Source of the DNA: Solidesulfovibrio magneticus
GTDB taxonomy: Bacteria > Desulfobacterota > Desulfovibrionia > Desulfovibrionales > Desulfovibrionaceae
DNA length: 14,170 nucleotides
Assembly (NCBI GenBank): GCA_002482565.1
Contig: DLGG01000153.1
Location: 29,673 to 43,842 of the forward strand
Direction of reading: 5' to 3'
Part shown: in pieces, positions 13,930 through 14,170 of the stretch
Numbering within the stretch: the first letter of the stretch is position 1
Layout: each line of letters starts with the position of its first letter
Notes under the pieces: generated by a model
What the model saw: the letters and a program-made list of their open reading frames with translations, nothing else
What the model was told of the DNA's origin: nothing
Databases searched by the model: none
Program-made: the position numbers and the translations under genes

Positions 13930-13970
13930 GCTTTTCGCTTTATTTGTTATAAAATCAGACGCGGGGAACA
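13930..13970 (+). promoter_or_regulatory. AT-rich gap before hpt, possible -10 element
   Basis: This 41-bp gap is AT-rich against a GC-rich background. TATAAA (13948-13953) makes a good -10, but no clear -35 lies 16-18 nt upstream. GGGGAA (about 13963-13968) is the hpt ribosome site. hpt may have its own promoter or be read through from the acetyltransferase gene. Confidence 0.35.
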
Positions 13971-14170
13971 ATGTCCGAGACCTTGCGAGAAGTGTTTGGC
14001 CAGGCGGCCATCGCCGCCCGGGTGGCCGAGCTTGGCCGTGACGTGTCGGCGGCCTACGCCGGCCAGGATGTGGTGCTTGTGGGCGTGCTCAAGGGCGCGC
14101 TGCCGTTCATGGCCGATCTGTTGCGGGCCCTGGATTTCTGCCCGGAACTCGATTTCGTGCGCGTGGCCAG
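13971..14170 (+). CDS. hpt: Hypoxanthine phosphoribosyltransferase (5' part only)
   Basis: Only the first 66 codons are in the window; the gene runs off the right edge. The enzyme joins hypoxanthine or guanine to PRPP in purine salvage. The visible part shows IAARVAELGRDVSAAYAG followed by VVLVGVLKGALPFMADLLRAL, the conserved first half of the type I phosphoribosyltransferase fold, then CPELDFVRVA. The PRPP-binding signature lies beyond the edge. The ATG at 13971 has a GGGGAA ribosome site close upstream. It is 41 nt after the acetyltransferase stop, on the same strand. A xanthine-guanine variant is less likely from the VGVLKGA wording. Confidence 0.87.
   Translation, partial: MSETLREVFGQAAIAARVAELGRDVSAAYAGQDVVLVGVLKGALPFMADLLRALDFCPELDFVRVA

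Noticed and set aside
1..14170. CRISPR array, prophage, toxin-antitoxin or defence system
   Set aside because: No regularly spaced repeats and no matching proteins were seen; every long gene has a housekeeping or envelope assignment.

Overview
The window is a GC-rich, densely coded, chromosomal stretch of a Gram-negative bacterium. Protein wording, the acidic N-terminus on the heat-shock sigma factor, the short MetH without a reactivation domain and the GC-rich intergenic hairpins all suggest a Desulfovibrio/Solidesulfovibrio-type sulfate reducer (Desulfovibrionales). That placement is inferred from protein character, not from a search. LPS heptose synthesis (hldD) and two outer-membrane-type lipoproteins confirm a diderm cell. 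No tRNA, rRNA, CRISPR array or intact insertion sequence was seen.

Layout from left to right. (1) 44-1457, minus: hisH-hisF, the two subunits of imidazole glycerol phosphate synthase, 4 nt apart. (2) 1598-2569, plus: hldD, ADP-heptose epimerase, divergent from hisH. (3) 2570-2693: convergent gap with two GC-rich hairpins. (4) 2694-3677, minus: glpX, class II fructose-1,6-bisphosphatase. (5) 3678-3936: a terminator for the cluster to its right, then an AT-rich 109-bp segment with inverted ends that looks like a MITE. (6) 10093 down to 3937, minus: a probable five-gene operon rpoH - TPR lipoprotein - lolB-like lipoprotein - rpiB - tkt. (7) 10094-10291: divergent regulatory region, including a structured rpoH leader with a possible 23-codon upstream ORF. 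(8) 10292-12709, plus: metH. (9) 12710-12994: 285 bp without a convincing gene but with several hairpins. (10) 12995-13929, plus: an exported thioredoxin-like protein overlapping by 4 nt an ArgA-type N-acetyltransferase. (11) 13971 to the right edge: the start of hpt.

How the genes fit together. rpiB, tkt and glpX handle non-oxidative pentose phosphate and gluconeogenic sugar phosphates. Sedoheptulose-7-phosphate made by transketolase is the precursor of the ADP-heptose that HldD epimerises. hisHF and the ArgA-like enzyme serve histidine and arginine synthesis, metH the methionine/folate cycle, and hpt purine salvage. The TPR + LolB-like pair resembles the TPR-lolB pair of other proteobacteria and probably acts in lipoprotein delivery to the outer membrane.

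Most of the window is ordinary housekeeping. The points deserving a second look are the MITE-like segment at the tkt stop codon and its partial echo after metH, the unusual thiamine-diphosphate motif in Tkt, the rpoH leader, the lolB-like gene in a deltaproteobacterial context, and the structured gap after metH. I found no clearly new multi-gene system.
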